Assembly: GCA_030017935.1 (NCBI GenBank)
Contig: JASEGF010000070.1
Coordinates: forward strand, 1-9,457
Reading direction: 5' to 3'
Origin: Bacteroidales bacterium
GTDB taxonomy: Bacteria; Bacteroidota; Bacteroidia; Bacteroidales; DTU049
DNA length: 9,457 nucleotides
The notes beneath the pieces are model-generated. The model did not search any database. It was not told where the DNA came from and saw only the letters and a list, made by a program, of their open reading frames with translations. A program made the translations under genes and the position numbers. Positions within the stretch are counted from its first letter, which is position 1, and every line of letters starts with the position of its first letter. Shown here in pieces: positions 1-7,573 of this stretch.

Positions 1-2
1 GC

Positions 3-335
3 AGCAATAAGAAAGCTTTTAAAACTGTAAATGCAGAACACATCAAACACAAAGAAATTACTAACAAAAATGAGATGAAGCAAGGTATATATAGCGTATC
101 AACTGTTCATGAGAAGATAACAGATTTTGTTGGCTGGATATATTTCAAGTTTCGAGGAGTGGCTACGAAGTATTTAACAAATTATATTATGTGGTTTGTG
201 GTTCGAGGGAAGTATTTGGCGGAGAAGATAATAGAAGATACGGGAAGGTTGCTGAATTTGGCGGCGTCGGATAGGCGGGCATGGGAGCGGTATAGAGATT
301 TGATGTCTCAAACATATTTAATCTATAACATTTAA
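3..335 (+). CDS. IS1595/ISXO2-like transposase, C-terminal part (5' end outside window)
   Basis: The frame is open from base 3 to the stop at 333-335, giving about 110 residues. The gene continues beyond the left edge, so the internal ATG at 75 is not taken as the start. The protein is the C-terminal end of a DDE-type transposase: an 'EHIKHKE' stretch early on, then 'GIYSVSTVHEK', then 'FRGVATKYLTNYIMWF'. This last block is close to the conserved F-x-GVaTKYL-x-NYl-x-WF block I know from Bacteroidetes IS1595-family transposases. Such enzymes cut and rejoin insertion-sequence ends. I cannot judge whether the catalytic triad is intact, because the upstream aspartates lie outside the window and the third/fourth catalytic positions (often N/E and K) do not align clearly here. 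The 3' third is strikingly GC-rich (bases 241-300 are 35/60 G+C) beside AT-rich neighbours, which suggests acquired DNA. No terminal inverted repeat could be identified, because the other end is not in view. The family call is fairly sure; activity is unknown. Confidence 0.68.
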   Translation, partial: SNKKAFKTVNAEHIKHKEITNKNEMKQGIYSVSTVHEKITDFVGWIYFKFRGVATKYLTNYIMWFVVRGKYLAEKIIEDTGRLLNLAASDRRAWERYRDLMSQTYLIYNI

Positions 336-508
336 AAATTTTTACCAATTCCCATTTTAAACAGCTCTTACCCCCTCATTAAACATTTTATACAATAAAT
401 TCCCTTTTATTTCCTTTTTTTTGGCACAACTATCTTATTAATATTCCATTTGAATTAAAATTCATAATTCTTGCAATCTCTTTCTTCATTTTTTTATATT
501 AATTTCTG

Positions 509-516
509 TAATTTTG
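509..516 (+). promoter_or_regulatory. Bacteroidetes-type -7 promoter element for leuS
   Basis: The sequence TAATTTTG fits the Bacteroidetes sigma-ABfr -7 consensus TAnnTTTG exactly. It ends 23 nt before the leuS ATG at 540, so transcription would start near 522-524 and leave a leader of roughly 17 nt. This helps reject the upstream TTG at 471 as the leuS start, because that codon would lie before the transcript begins. A matching -33 TTTG is not seen at the usual 19-21 nt spacing. The same octamer precedes porV. Confidence 0.45.
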
Positions 517-539
517 CAATTCAATTTAATTACTTATTT

Positions 540-3500
540 ATGGAATATAATTTTAAAGAAATTGAGAAAAAATGGAGAACTGATTGGGGAAAATCAAAAA
601 TTTATAAGGTTGATATTGATTACAATAAACAGAAATATTATGTATTAGACATGTTCCCTTATCCAAGTGGTGCAGGGTTACATGTAGGTCATCCATTAGG
701 CTATATTGCTTCTGATATTTATGCTAGGTACAAAAAATTGCAAGGTTTTAATGTGTTACATCCTATGGGCTTCGATGCTTTTGGCTTACCTGCAGAGCAA
801 TATGCCATTCAGACTGGACAACATCCAGCTATTACTACAGAAAAAAATATTAGTAGATATAGAGAGCAATTAGATCTTTTAGGATTTTCTTTTGATTGGT
901 CTAGAGAGGTCATCACTTGCGATCCGAAGTATTATAAATGGACACAATGGACTTTTATTAAGCTTTTCAAATCTTGGTATGATAAAAGTATAGAAAAAGC
1001 TCGCCCTATTGATGAATTAATTAAAATATTCGAGCGAGAAGGTAATGTGAATGTAAATGCCGCTACTACTCAAATAAAAGTATTTTCTGATAAAGACTGG
1101 CTTAGTTATAATGAAAAGGAACAGCAAGATATCTTAATGAATTATCGTTTAGCATATTTATCAGAAACTTTTGTAAATTGGTGTCCCGCTCTGGGAACGG
1201 TATTAGCTAATGATGAGGTTGCTGATGGGTATAGTATACGTGGCGGATATCCTGTAGAGCGAAAAAAGATGAAACAATGGCTCTTACGCATTACAGCTTA
1301 TGCAGAACGATTATTAGCAGGATTAGAACAAATTGATTGGCCAGAGAATATCAAAGAGGTACAACGCAATTGGATTGGTCGCTCCGAAGGAGCTGTTATT
1401 AGATTTCCTATAAAAGATGTCCCCAACAAATATATTGAGATATTTACTACACGTCCAGATACCATTTTTGGGGTTACTTATGTATGTGTAGCTCCAGAAT
1501 CTGAGCTTGTCCCTTTGTTAACAAAAGTATCTGAAAAAGATAAAGTGGAAGATTATGTTAAAAAAAGTCTAAATAAGAGTGAAAGAGAACGTTTGACTGA
1601 TATTGATAAAAAGACTGGCGTTTTCACTGGTTCTTATGCTATTAATCCTTTTACTGGAGAGGAAATTCCTATTTGGATAGCTGATTATGTGCTGGCTTCA
1701 TATGGTACTGGTGCAGTGATGGCAGTGCCTGCTCATGACAGCAGAGATTATGCTTTTGCTAAACAATTTGGGTTACCTATTAAAGAAGTGATTAAAGGTG
1801 GTGATATTTCAAAAGAGGCTTATGAAGATTTAGAAGGAGAGTGCGTAAATAGTGATTTTATCAATGGGTTGAAACCTACTGATGCTATTCAAAAAGTTAT
1901 TGAAGTAGCTGAGGAACGTAAGTTTGGCAGTAGAAAAATTAATTATCGCCTTCGTGATGCTATTTTTAGCCGTCAGAGATATTGGGGCGAGCCTTTTCCT
2001 ATTTATTATAAAGATGACATTCCTTATCCATTAGATGAATCTAAACTGCCATTAGAATTGCCTCCTGTAGATTCTTATTTACCCACTGAGGATGGCAAAC
2101 CGCCTCTAGCACGAGCTAAAAATTGGAAAACTGAAGATGGTTATCCTCTAGAGACCTGTACTATGCCAGGCTTCGCAGGTTCTAGTGCTTATTACCTCAG
2201 ATATATGGATCCAAATAATGATAATGAGCTAGTATCTAAAAAAGCTGTCGAATATTGGCGAAATGTTGATCTATATATTGGTGGTTCAGAACATGCTACA
2301 GGTCATCTGATATATGCTAGATTTTGGAATAAATTCTTATTTGATATTGGCATAGCTGTAGAGGATGAACCTTTTGTTAAATTGATTAATCAGGGAATGA
2401 TACTCGGTCGTAGTAATTTCGTCTATCGTGCTAAACCAGTAGATTTTGCTATTTATAAATTAAAAAAAATCCTACCAACGATCTCAGATAATTATGAAAT
2501 TATTCTACAAGATGATATTATTACTATCTCTCTTGCTGATTATAAAACTTATATTTTTGTAGCTAAAAATGATAATATTGAAAATGCTCAAAAGCTTGCT
2601 AGTAGCCTAGCAACAAACAATTATAAAATTTTAATTATCAACATTGCCAATATTTTACTAGAAAATAACCCAAAAGACATATTAGTAAATGAAACAAAGA
2701 GTTTGCAAGATGGAGAAATTAAAATAATAGGTAGAGATATATATCTGCCACCCATTTTTGTCTCTAAAAATATTGAAGGGAGAGAAGAGTACACTTATCC
2801 TATGCACGTAGATATTAGCTTGGTGAGGAATGATATTTTAGACATAGAAGCTTTCAAAAAATGGCAACCAGAATTCGAAAATGCATATTTTGTTTTAGAG
2901 GAAAATAAATATATTTGTGGCTGGGAAGTAGAAAAAATGTCTAAATCTAAGTATAATGTGCAAAATCCTGATGATGTAGTGAATGAATATGGTGCTGATA
3001 CTCTGCGATTATACGAAATGTTTCTCGGGCCAGTAGAACAAAGTAAACCATGGGATGTGGCAGGTATAGAAGGTGTACATAGATTCCTTCGAAAATTTTG
3101 GCGATTATTTTTCGATTCTAGTGATAATTTTTATCTTAGTGATGATGAGCCTACTAGAGAAGAATTGCAATTACTGCACAAAACTTTGAAAAAAGTTCAA
3201 GAAGACATAGAACGCTATGCCTACAATACTGCTATTAGCAGTTTCATGGTAGCTGTAAATAATTTGCAAGATTTGCATTGTAATAAACGAGCAATTTTAG
3301 AACCTTTGTTGATAGCATTATCTCCTTTTGCACCATTTATAACTGAAGAATTATGGCATCTAGCTGGTCATACTGATAGTATTCATGAGGCTAATTTCCC
3401 AATTTATGATGAAAAGTACACAACTGATGATACCTGTACCTATGCTATATCATTCAATGGCAAGACTAGATTTACTTTAGACATAGACATTGCAGCAGAC

Positions 3501-3617
3501 GAAGAAACTGTTAAAAATATTGTCCTAGAGCATCCTCAATCACAGAAATGGCTTGAAGGCAAAGAACCTAAACGAGTGATAGTAGTGAAAGGCAAAATAG
3601 TAAACATTGTAATGTAA
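540..3617 (+). CDS. leuS: Leucyl-tRNA synthetase with a large insertion before KMSKS
   Basis: This cytoplasmic class I enzyme (EC 6.1.1.4) activates leucine with ATP and charges tRNA-Leu. It has 1025 residues from the ATG at 540. Visible landmarks: HIGH-type HVGH at 48-51 inside 'FPYPSGAGLHVGHPLGY'; 'NWCPALGTVLANDEV' from 213; a CP1 editing domain with the threonine-rich TTRPDT at 303-308 and 'AVPAHDSRD' whose D400 and D403 match the conserved editing aspartates; 'MPGFAGSSAYYLRY' in the catalytic core; KMSKS at 799-803; then the anticodon-binding helical domain and a C-terminal end 'KRVIVVKGKIVNIV' typical of complete LeuRS. Editing therefore looks competent. From memory, Bacteroidetes homologues are about 920-950 residues; the excess is mostly a block at about 631-736 (separate entry). 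The frame also opens at a TTG at 471, but the 23 extra residues are low-complexity and unlike LeuRS, and a promoter element lies inside them. There is no Shine-Dalgarno sequence, as usual in this phylum. No GC-rich hairpin terminator follows. Confidence 0.97.
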   Translation: MEYNFKEIEKKWRTDWGKSKIYKVDIDYNKQKYYVLDMFPYPSGAGLHVGHPLGYIASDIYARYKKLQGFNVLHPMGFDAFGLPAEQYAIQTGQHPAITTEKNISRYREQLDLLGFSFDWSREVITCDPKYYKWTQWTFIKLFKSWYDKSIEKARPIDELIKIFEREGNVNVNAATTQIKVFSDKDWLSYNEKEQQDILMNYRLAYLSETFVNWCPALGTVLANDEVADGYSIRGGYPVERKKMKQWLLRITAYAERLLAGLEQIDWPENIKEVQRNWIGRSEGAVIRFPIKDVPNKYIEIFTTRPDTIFGVTYVCVAPESELVPLLTKVSEKDKVEDYVKKSLNKSERERLTDIDKKTGVFTGSYAINPFTGEEIPIWIADYVLASYGTGAVMAVPAHDSRDYAFAKQFGLPIKEVIKGGDISKEAYEDLEGECVNSDFINGLKPTDAIQKVIEVAEERKFGSRKINYRLRDAIFSRQRYWGEPFPIYYKDDIPYPLDESKLPLELPPVDSYLPTEDGKPPLARAKNWKTEDGYPLETCTMPGFAGSSAYYLRYMDPNNDNELVSKKAVEYWRNVDLYIGGSEHATGHLIYARFWNKFLFDIGIAVEDEPFVKLINQGMILGRSNFVYRAKPVDFAIYKLKKILPTISDNYEIILQDDIITISLADYKTYIFVAKNDNIENAQKLASSLATNNYKILIINIANILLENNPKDILVNETKSLQDGEIKIIGRDIYLPPIFVSKNIEGREEYTYPMHVDISLVRNDILDIEAFKKWQPEFENAYFVLEENKYICGWEVEKMSKSKYNVQNPDDVVNEYGADTLRLYEMFLGPVEQSKPWDVAGIEGVHRFLRKFWRLFFDSSDNFYLSDDEPTREELQLLHKTLKKVQEDIERYAYNTAISSFMVAVNNLQDLHCNKRAILEPLLIALSPFAPFITEELWHLAGHTDSIHEANFPIYDEKYTTDDTCTYAISFNGKTRFTLDIDIAADEETVKNIVLEHPQSQKWLEGKEPKRVIVVKGKIVNIVM
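2430..2747 (+). other. Inserted domain in LeuRS (residues ~631-736)
   Basis: In Bacteroidetes LeuRS, 'GRSNFVYR' is normally followed after only about 20 residues by 'P-I/M-HVD' (recalled from the family). Here 123 residues separate R630 and P754. The normal text resumes at about 'PPIFVSKN' (737 onward), so the extra block is about 106 residues. It lies in the leucine-specific region before KMSKS. It is rich in I, K, N and L. It shows a helix-like start (635-645), beta-like stretches (652-663 and 669-675), a probable helix (680-692), the strand 'YKILIIN' (695-701) and a second helix (702-707). This order resembles DUF559/Vsr-like PD-(D/E)XK folds ('kLvIEvDG' - helix - 'G..VlRf'), but the acidic catalytic residues are not apparent: the strand reads 'TYIFVAKND'. 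The frame is open throughout and base composition matches the host gene. The insertion is clear; its fold is inference. Confidence 0.6.
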
Positions 3618-3731
3618 ATTAAACATTCTACATAATATTTATTATATTTTACTGCTAAGTCGAAAATTTTCAATATTTTTGTTAATAAAATAATTTTTTA
3701 TTTTTTCTGTTAATATAAAAAATAATATTTA

Positions 3732-6700
3732 ATGCGTAAATTAACTTTTTTAATATTATTAATTTTACCTATAATAATTTTTTCACAAGAAATTAAAAAA
3801 TTTCTAGATAGGCCATATGTAATCGAAAATTTTAATAATGTAGAATTACCATATTATATAGAAACTTCAAATACCATACCTCTTAATAATAATTGGGATT
3901 TTTATTTGAATGTAGATAGTACATACTTGATTACTCCTGAAAAACTAGGTGAATACTCGAGTAATTTGACTAATAATTTTGATATTCATTATAATGAGCA
4001 AATAGTAAATGGCAAAAAACAAATTGTTTTTTTCATCTGTCCTTTTCGTAAAGTCTCTGACAATTTAATAGAGGTTTTACAAAATTGGAATATTCAAGTG
4101 ATATTCTCTCCTACACAATCAAATACTATTTCTCAGAAAAGAACATATGCTTCTAACTCTGTATTATCAAATGGACAATGGATAAAACTCAGTACTAAGC
4201 AAAAAGGATTTCATTTGATTACTTATGAAAACTTAGTATCATGGGGACTAATATCTTCTCCTATAGCGTCAGAAAAATTGAGAGTTTATTGTAATGGTAG
4301 TCGTATGCTACCTGAGGCTAATAATGTCCCACGTTATGATGATCTTCACGAAATATCAATAGACATACGTGATGGTGGAGATGGTACTCTAAATCCCGGT
4401 GATTATGCTATTTTTTATGCAGAGGCACCTGTATATTGGGATTTTGATCATACCTCAAAAACCTTTGTACATTCTCGTAATCTTTATTCAGAAAAAAATT
4501 ATATTTTCGTAACTATAAATGATGTAGGAATACCACAACGCATAAATACAGCTATATCGCCTACTGGTACTATTGACTTATCTGTTAATACATTTATGGA
4601 TTATAATTTATCAGAAAATGAATTATATAATTTTAATAAAAGTGGTAAACAGTGGATAGGTGATAAATTTGATTACACTCTCAGCAGGGATTATTCTTTT
4701 TCTTTTCCCAATATAGTAGCAGATTCTAATGTATATATTAAAGCTATAGTATATGGTAAATCAGAGTTACCATCATCATTTAGATTAATTTATGGCAGTA
4801 ATAGTTACACTATTCCTATTCAACAAGTGAATGGCTACTTAGATGATTATGCTAAAAAAGGTATTGCTAATGTTAGTTACAAATCATCAAATCCTACTAT
4901 TAATATTACTCTAAAATATCAACAAGGAGGTAGTAATAATGCTGTAGGCTGGTTAGATTATTTAGAAGTAATCGCTTGGCGTTATTTGACTTTCTATGGT
5001 TCTCAGTTGAGCTTTAGTCATCCACTATTACCAAGTAATAAGATTGCTAAATTTACCATTGCTAATGCTCCTAGTGATATTTATATATATGACGTTAGTA
5101 CACCTGAACATCCTATTAGAATCATCGGGACGCATAACTCATCAAATTATCAATTTGTAGATAGCACTAATAAAATCAAAAATTATATTGCAGTTTCTAG
5201 TACCTTTATTATTCCTACCTACGAAGGGACAGTAAGTAATCAAAATTTGCATGCATTACCACAAGTAGATTACATTATAATAGCTCCTAATATGTTTTAT
5301 CAGATGGCAAAAAGATTAGGCGATCTTCATCTGGAACATGAAGGCATGAGTTATATAATCGTTTCCCCAGACATTATTTATAATGAGTTTAGTGGTGGCA
5401 AACAAGATATCTCAGCTATTAGAGATTTTATAAAAATGTTTTATGATAGAGCAACTAATGATAATGAGAAACCCAAATATGTATTGCTCTTTGGTGATGC
5501 ATCCTATGATTACCTAGATCGAATTAATAATAACACTAATATAATACCTACCTTTCAATCAATAGCTTCAGTGAGTCCAACGGCTAGCTATGCTTCAGAT
5601 GATTTCTATGCTTTACTCGATGATGGTGAAGGATATGAATGTAATGGAGCTCTAGATATAGGTGTCGGCAGACTGCCTGTCATTAATGAGAGTCAGGCAT
5701 GGGCAATGGTAAACAAAATAGAAAATTATTATAAAAAACAAGGTCGTAATGACAGCATTATTATTTGTAATGAATCAGAATGTTTGGTGCCGCAATTAAG
5801 TGATTGGCGAAATAGGATAGTTTTAGTAGCTGATGACGAAGATGGAAATCTGTATGTAAATCAAGCTGAAAATATTGCTACCTTAGTAGAAAATAAAGCT
5901 CCGCAAATAAATATTGAAAAAATTTATTTGGATGCTTACCCACAGATATCTACACCTGCTGGACAAAGAGCCCCTAATGTAAATGCTGCAATTAATAAAA
6001 CTTTTGCAGATGGCATTCTTTTGTTTAATTATATTGGACACGGTGGCGAAGAAGGTCTGGCTCATGAGAGAATTCTACAAATTGCTGATATTCAATCCTG
6101 GCAAAATAAATGTGCTATGCCTTTGATGATCACTGCTACCTGCGAATTTAGTAGATATGATGATCCTGGTAGGACCTCTGCTGGTGAATATGTTATACTC
6201 AATCCTAATGGCGGAGCTATTACTATGATGACTACTTCTAGAATTGCTTATAGCTCTTATAATGCTACACTCAATAGTGCATTAATGGATACCTTGATGG
6301 GGTTATCTAGAACATCTAGCCCTTCTTTTGGTGATGTTTTTGTAATTGCCAAAAATGCTGCAAATAATGCTAACGCCTTGAAAAATTTTATTCTATTAGG
6401 TGATCCAGCTACTAAAATTGCTTTCCCAGCTAATAATATTATTATCGATAGCATAAACAATAAATCTATAGATTACCTCGATACATTGTCTGCTTATGAA
6501 TTCGTAACTATCACTGGACATTTAGAAGACTTCAATGGAAATTTGTTAAATGATTTTGATGGTACTATTTATATAACTATGTATGATAAAAAACAAGAAT
6601 TCTCTACCTTAGGCACAGATCCCAATAGCTCTCCTGCACCTTTTAAAGTCTTTTCTAATATAGTATACAAAGGGTCGGCTTCAGTACACAACGGATTATT

Positions 6701-7511
6701 TGTTATACAATTTTATATGCCTATAGATATACAATATAATATTGATAAAGGTAGAATAACTTTATATGCTGAGAACGGTAAAACTGATGCTAGCGGTTAT
6801 ACAAATAATTTTTTGATTGGTGGCTCATCTACTCCAATAGCGGATAATCAAGGACCACAAATCAATCTTTATCTCAACTCTACTAATTTCCGTAATGGCG
6901 ATGTAGTAAATGAAAATCCAACTTTATTGTCTTATATTTATGATGAACACGGCATTAATATTACTGGTCAAGCTATTGGACACGATTTGGTAGCATGGAT
7001 AGATAATGATTATTCTAATCCATTGATTATGAATTCTTATTTCAGATATTCATTAGATTCTTATAAAGATGGATATCTTATCTACCCATTATCCGACTTA
7101 TCTGCTGGTGAACATTCCATCACTGTGAGAGCTTGGGATGTTTTCAATAATTCATCAGAAGCAAGTATTAATTTTCAAGTGATACCTAATGATAACCTTA
7201 CGCTTAATAAAATATTCACTTATCCTAACCCTATGACTACTAATACTACATTCTATATTCAACATAATCAAGCTTGCTGTAATAATAAAATTATAATAGA
7301 AATTTATGATCTTTTAGGTAATATAATTGCAGTTTTAGAAAACGAAAGCTACAATGATGCATATTATAATACTGAAATACAATGGGATGGGACTACTATC
7401 AATGGTGCTACTATAGCACCAGGTACTTATATTTTCAAAGGATGGTTAGAAAATGATGTAGGCAAAACTTCTATTGCTTCTGGTAAAATTTTAGTAATTT
7501 CTGATAATTAA
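3732..7511 (+). CDS. porU: Type IX secretion system C-terminal signal peptidase / sortase PorU
   Basis: PorU is a surface-exposed C25 (gingipain-family) cysteine endopeptidase that removes the C-terminal domain (CTD) of T9SS cargo and joins the protein to a surface anchor, working with PorV. The protein has 1259 residues. It begins with a signal peptide (hydrophobic core 4-17, likely cleaved S18/Q19). A beta-rich N-terminal region runs to about 510 and the C25 domain covers about 512-900. The catalytic dyad is visible: H770 in 'YIGHGGEEG' and C804 in 'ITATCEFSRYDD', 34 residues apart, close to the gingipain spacing. 'FILLGDPATKIAFP' near 885-898 closes the domain as in other PorU proteins. 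Ig-like segments follow, and a CTD opens with YPNP (1164-1167) and contains 'WDGTT' and 'APGTYIFKGW', so the sortase carries a T9SS-type signal itself. It starts at ATG 3732, 114 nt after leuS, with an A/T-only leader; a TTTG at 3678-3681 and a TAnnTTTT at 3699-3706 make only a weak promoter. porV follows after 62 nt. Confidence 0.93.
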   Translation: MRKLTFLILLILPIIIFSQEIKKFLDRPYVIENFNNVELPYYIETSNTIPLNNNWDFYLNVDSTYLITPEKLGEYSSNLTNNFDIHYNEQIVNGKKQIVFFICPFRKVSDNLIEVLQNWNIQVIFSPTQSNTISQKRTYASNSVLSNGQWIKLSTKQKGFHLITYENLVSWGLISSPIASEKLRVYCNGSRMLPEANNVPRYDDLHEISIDIRDGGDGTLNPGDYAIFYAEAPVYWDFDHTSKTFVHSRNLYSEKNYIFVTINDVGIPQRINTAISPTGTIDLSVNTFMDYNLSENELYNFNKSGKQWIGDKFDYTLSRDYSFSFPNIVADSNVYIKAIVYGKSELPSSFRLIYGSNSYTIPIQQVNGYLDDYAKKGIANVSYKSSNPTINITLKYQQGGSNNAVGWLDYLEVIAWRYLTFYGSQLSFSHPLLPSNKIAKFTIANAPSDIYIYDVSTPEHPIRIIGTHNSSNYQFVDSTNKIKNYIAVSSTFIIPTYEGTVSNQNLHALPQVDYIIIAPNMFYQMAKRLGDLHLEHEGMSYIIVSPDIIYNEFSGGKQDISAIRDFIKMFYDRATNDNEKPKYVLLFGDASYDYLDRINNNTNIIPTFQSIASVSPTASYASDDFYALLDDGEGYECNGALDIGVGRLPVINESQAWAMVNKIENYYKKQGRNDSIIICNESECLVPQLSDWRNRIVLVADDEDGNLYVNQAENIATLVENKAPQINIEKIYLDAYPQISTPAGQRAPNVNAAINKTFADGILLFNYIGHGGEEGLAHERILQIADIQSWQNKCAMPLMITATCEFSRYDDPGRTSAGEYVILNPNGGAITMMTTSRIAYSSYNATLNSALMDTLMGLSRTSSPSFGDVFVIAKNAANNANALKNFILLGDPATKIAFPANNIIIDSINNKSIDYLDTLSAYEFVTITGHLEDFNGNLLNDFDGTIYITMYDKKQEFSTLGTDPNSSPAPFKVFSNIVYKGSASVHNGLFVIQFYMPIDIQYNIDKGRITLYAENGKTDASGYTNNFLIGGSSTPIADNQGPQINLYLNSTNFRNGDVVNENPTLLSYIYDEHGINITGQAIGHDLVAWIDNDYSNPLIMNSYFRYSLDSYKDGYLIYPLSDLSAGEHSITVRAWDVFNNSSEASINFQVIPNDNLTLNKIFTYPNPMTTNTTFYIQHNQACCNNKIIIEIYDLLGNIIAVLENESYNDAYYNTEIQWDGTTINGATIAPGTYIFKGWLENDVGKTSIASGKILVISDN

Positions 7512-7539
7512 GTGATATAATAAATTTAATTTTTTTTCG

Positions 7540-7547
7540 TAATTTTG
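7540..7547 (+). promoter_or_regulatory. Bacteroidetes-type -7 promoter element for porV-ispF
   Basis: TAATTTTG matches TAnnTTTG exactly and is the same octamer as that upstream of leuS. It ends 26 nt before the porV ATG at 7574, giving a predicted transcript start near 7553-7555 and a leader of about 20 nt. This suggests porV and ispF can be transcribed independently of porU, although read-through from porU is also possible because no hairpin terminator separates them. No TTTG is seen at the -33 position. Confidence 0.42.
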
Positions 7548-7573
7548 TTTTTAATTTGTTTATAAAAGATAAT

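Noticed and set aside
421..437. Possible sigma-54 promoter: TTGGCAC followed by a T-rich stretch upstream of leuS
   Set aside because: The GG and CAC of the -24 box are present, but the position where the -12 GC must lie (435-436) is TT. Without the -12 GC it is not a credible sigma-54 site.
471..539. N-terminal extension of LeuRS from the TTG at 471
   Set aside because: The 23 residues are low-complexity and hydrophobic, unlike any LeuRS N-terminus. A promoter -7 element lies inside the stretch, and the ATG at 540 fits the family start.
2430..2747. Intein or other self-splicing insertion in leuS
   Set aside because: There is no Cys/Ser at the upstream junction and no His-Asn followed by Cys/Ser/Thr at the downstream junction. 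The block is also shorter than usual inteins and begins and ends inside a variable loop.
3604..3627. Small hairpins around the leuS stop (ACATT/AATGT pairs) as a terminator
   Set aside because: Stems are only 5 bp, AT-rich, and not followed by a clean T-run at the base, so they are within chance expectation for such AT-rich DNA.
3678..3706. Promoter for porU (TTTG at 3678 and TAnnTTTT at 3699)
   Set aside because: The -7 box lacks the final G and the spacing is 17 nt rather than about 19-21. In such T-rich DNA this match is too weak to annotate.
5883..6065. Minus-strand open frames inside porU and porV (also 6257-6460, 7997-8191, 8281-8517)
   Set aside because: They lie entirely within strongly supported conserved genes on the opposite strand, show no recognisable domains and have no promoter or neighbour context; they are shadows.
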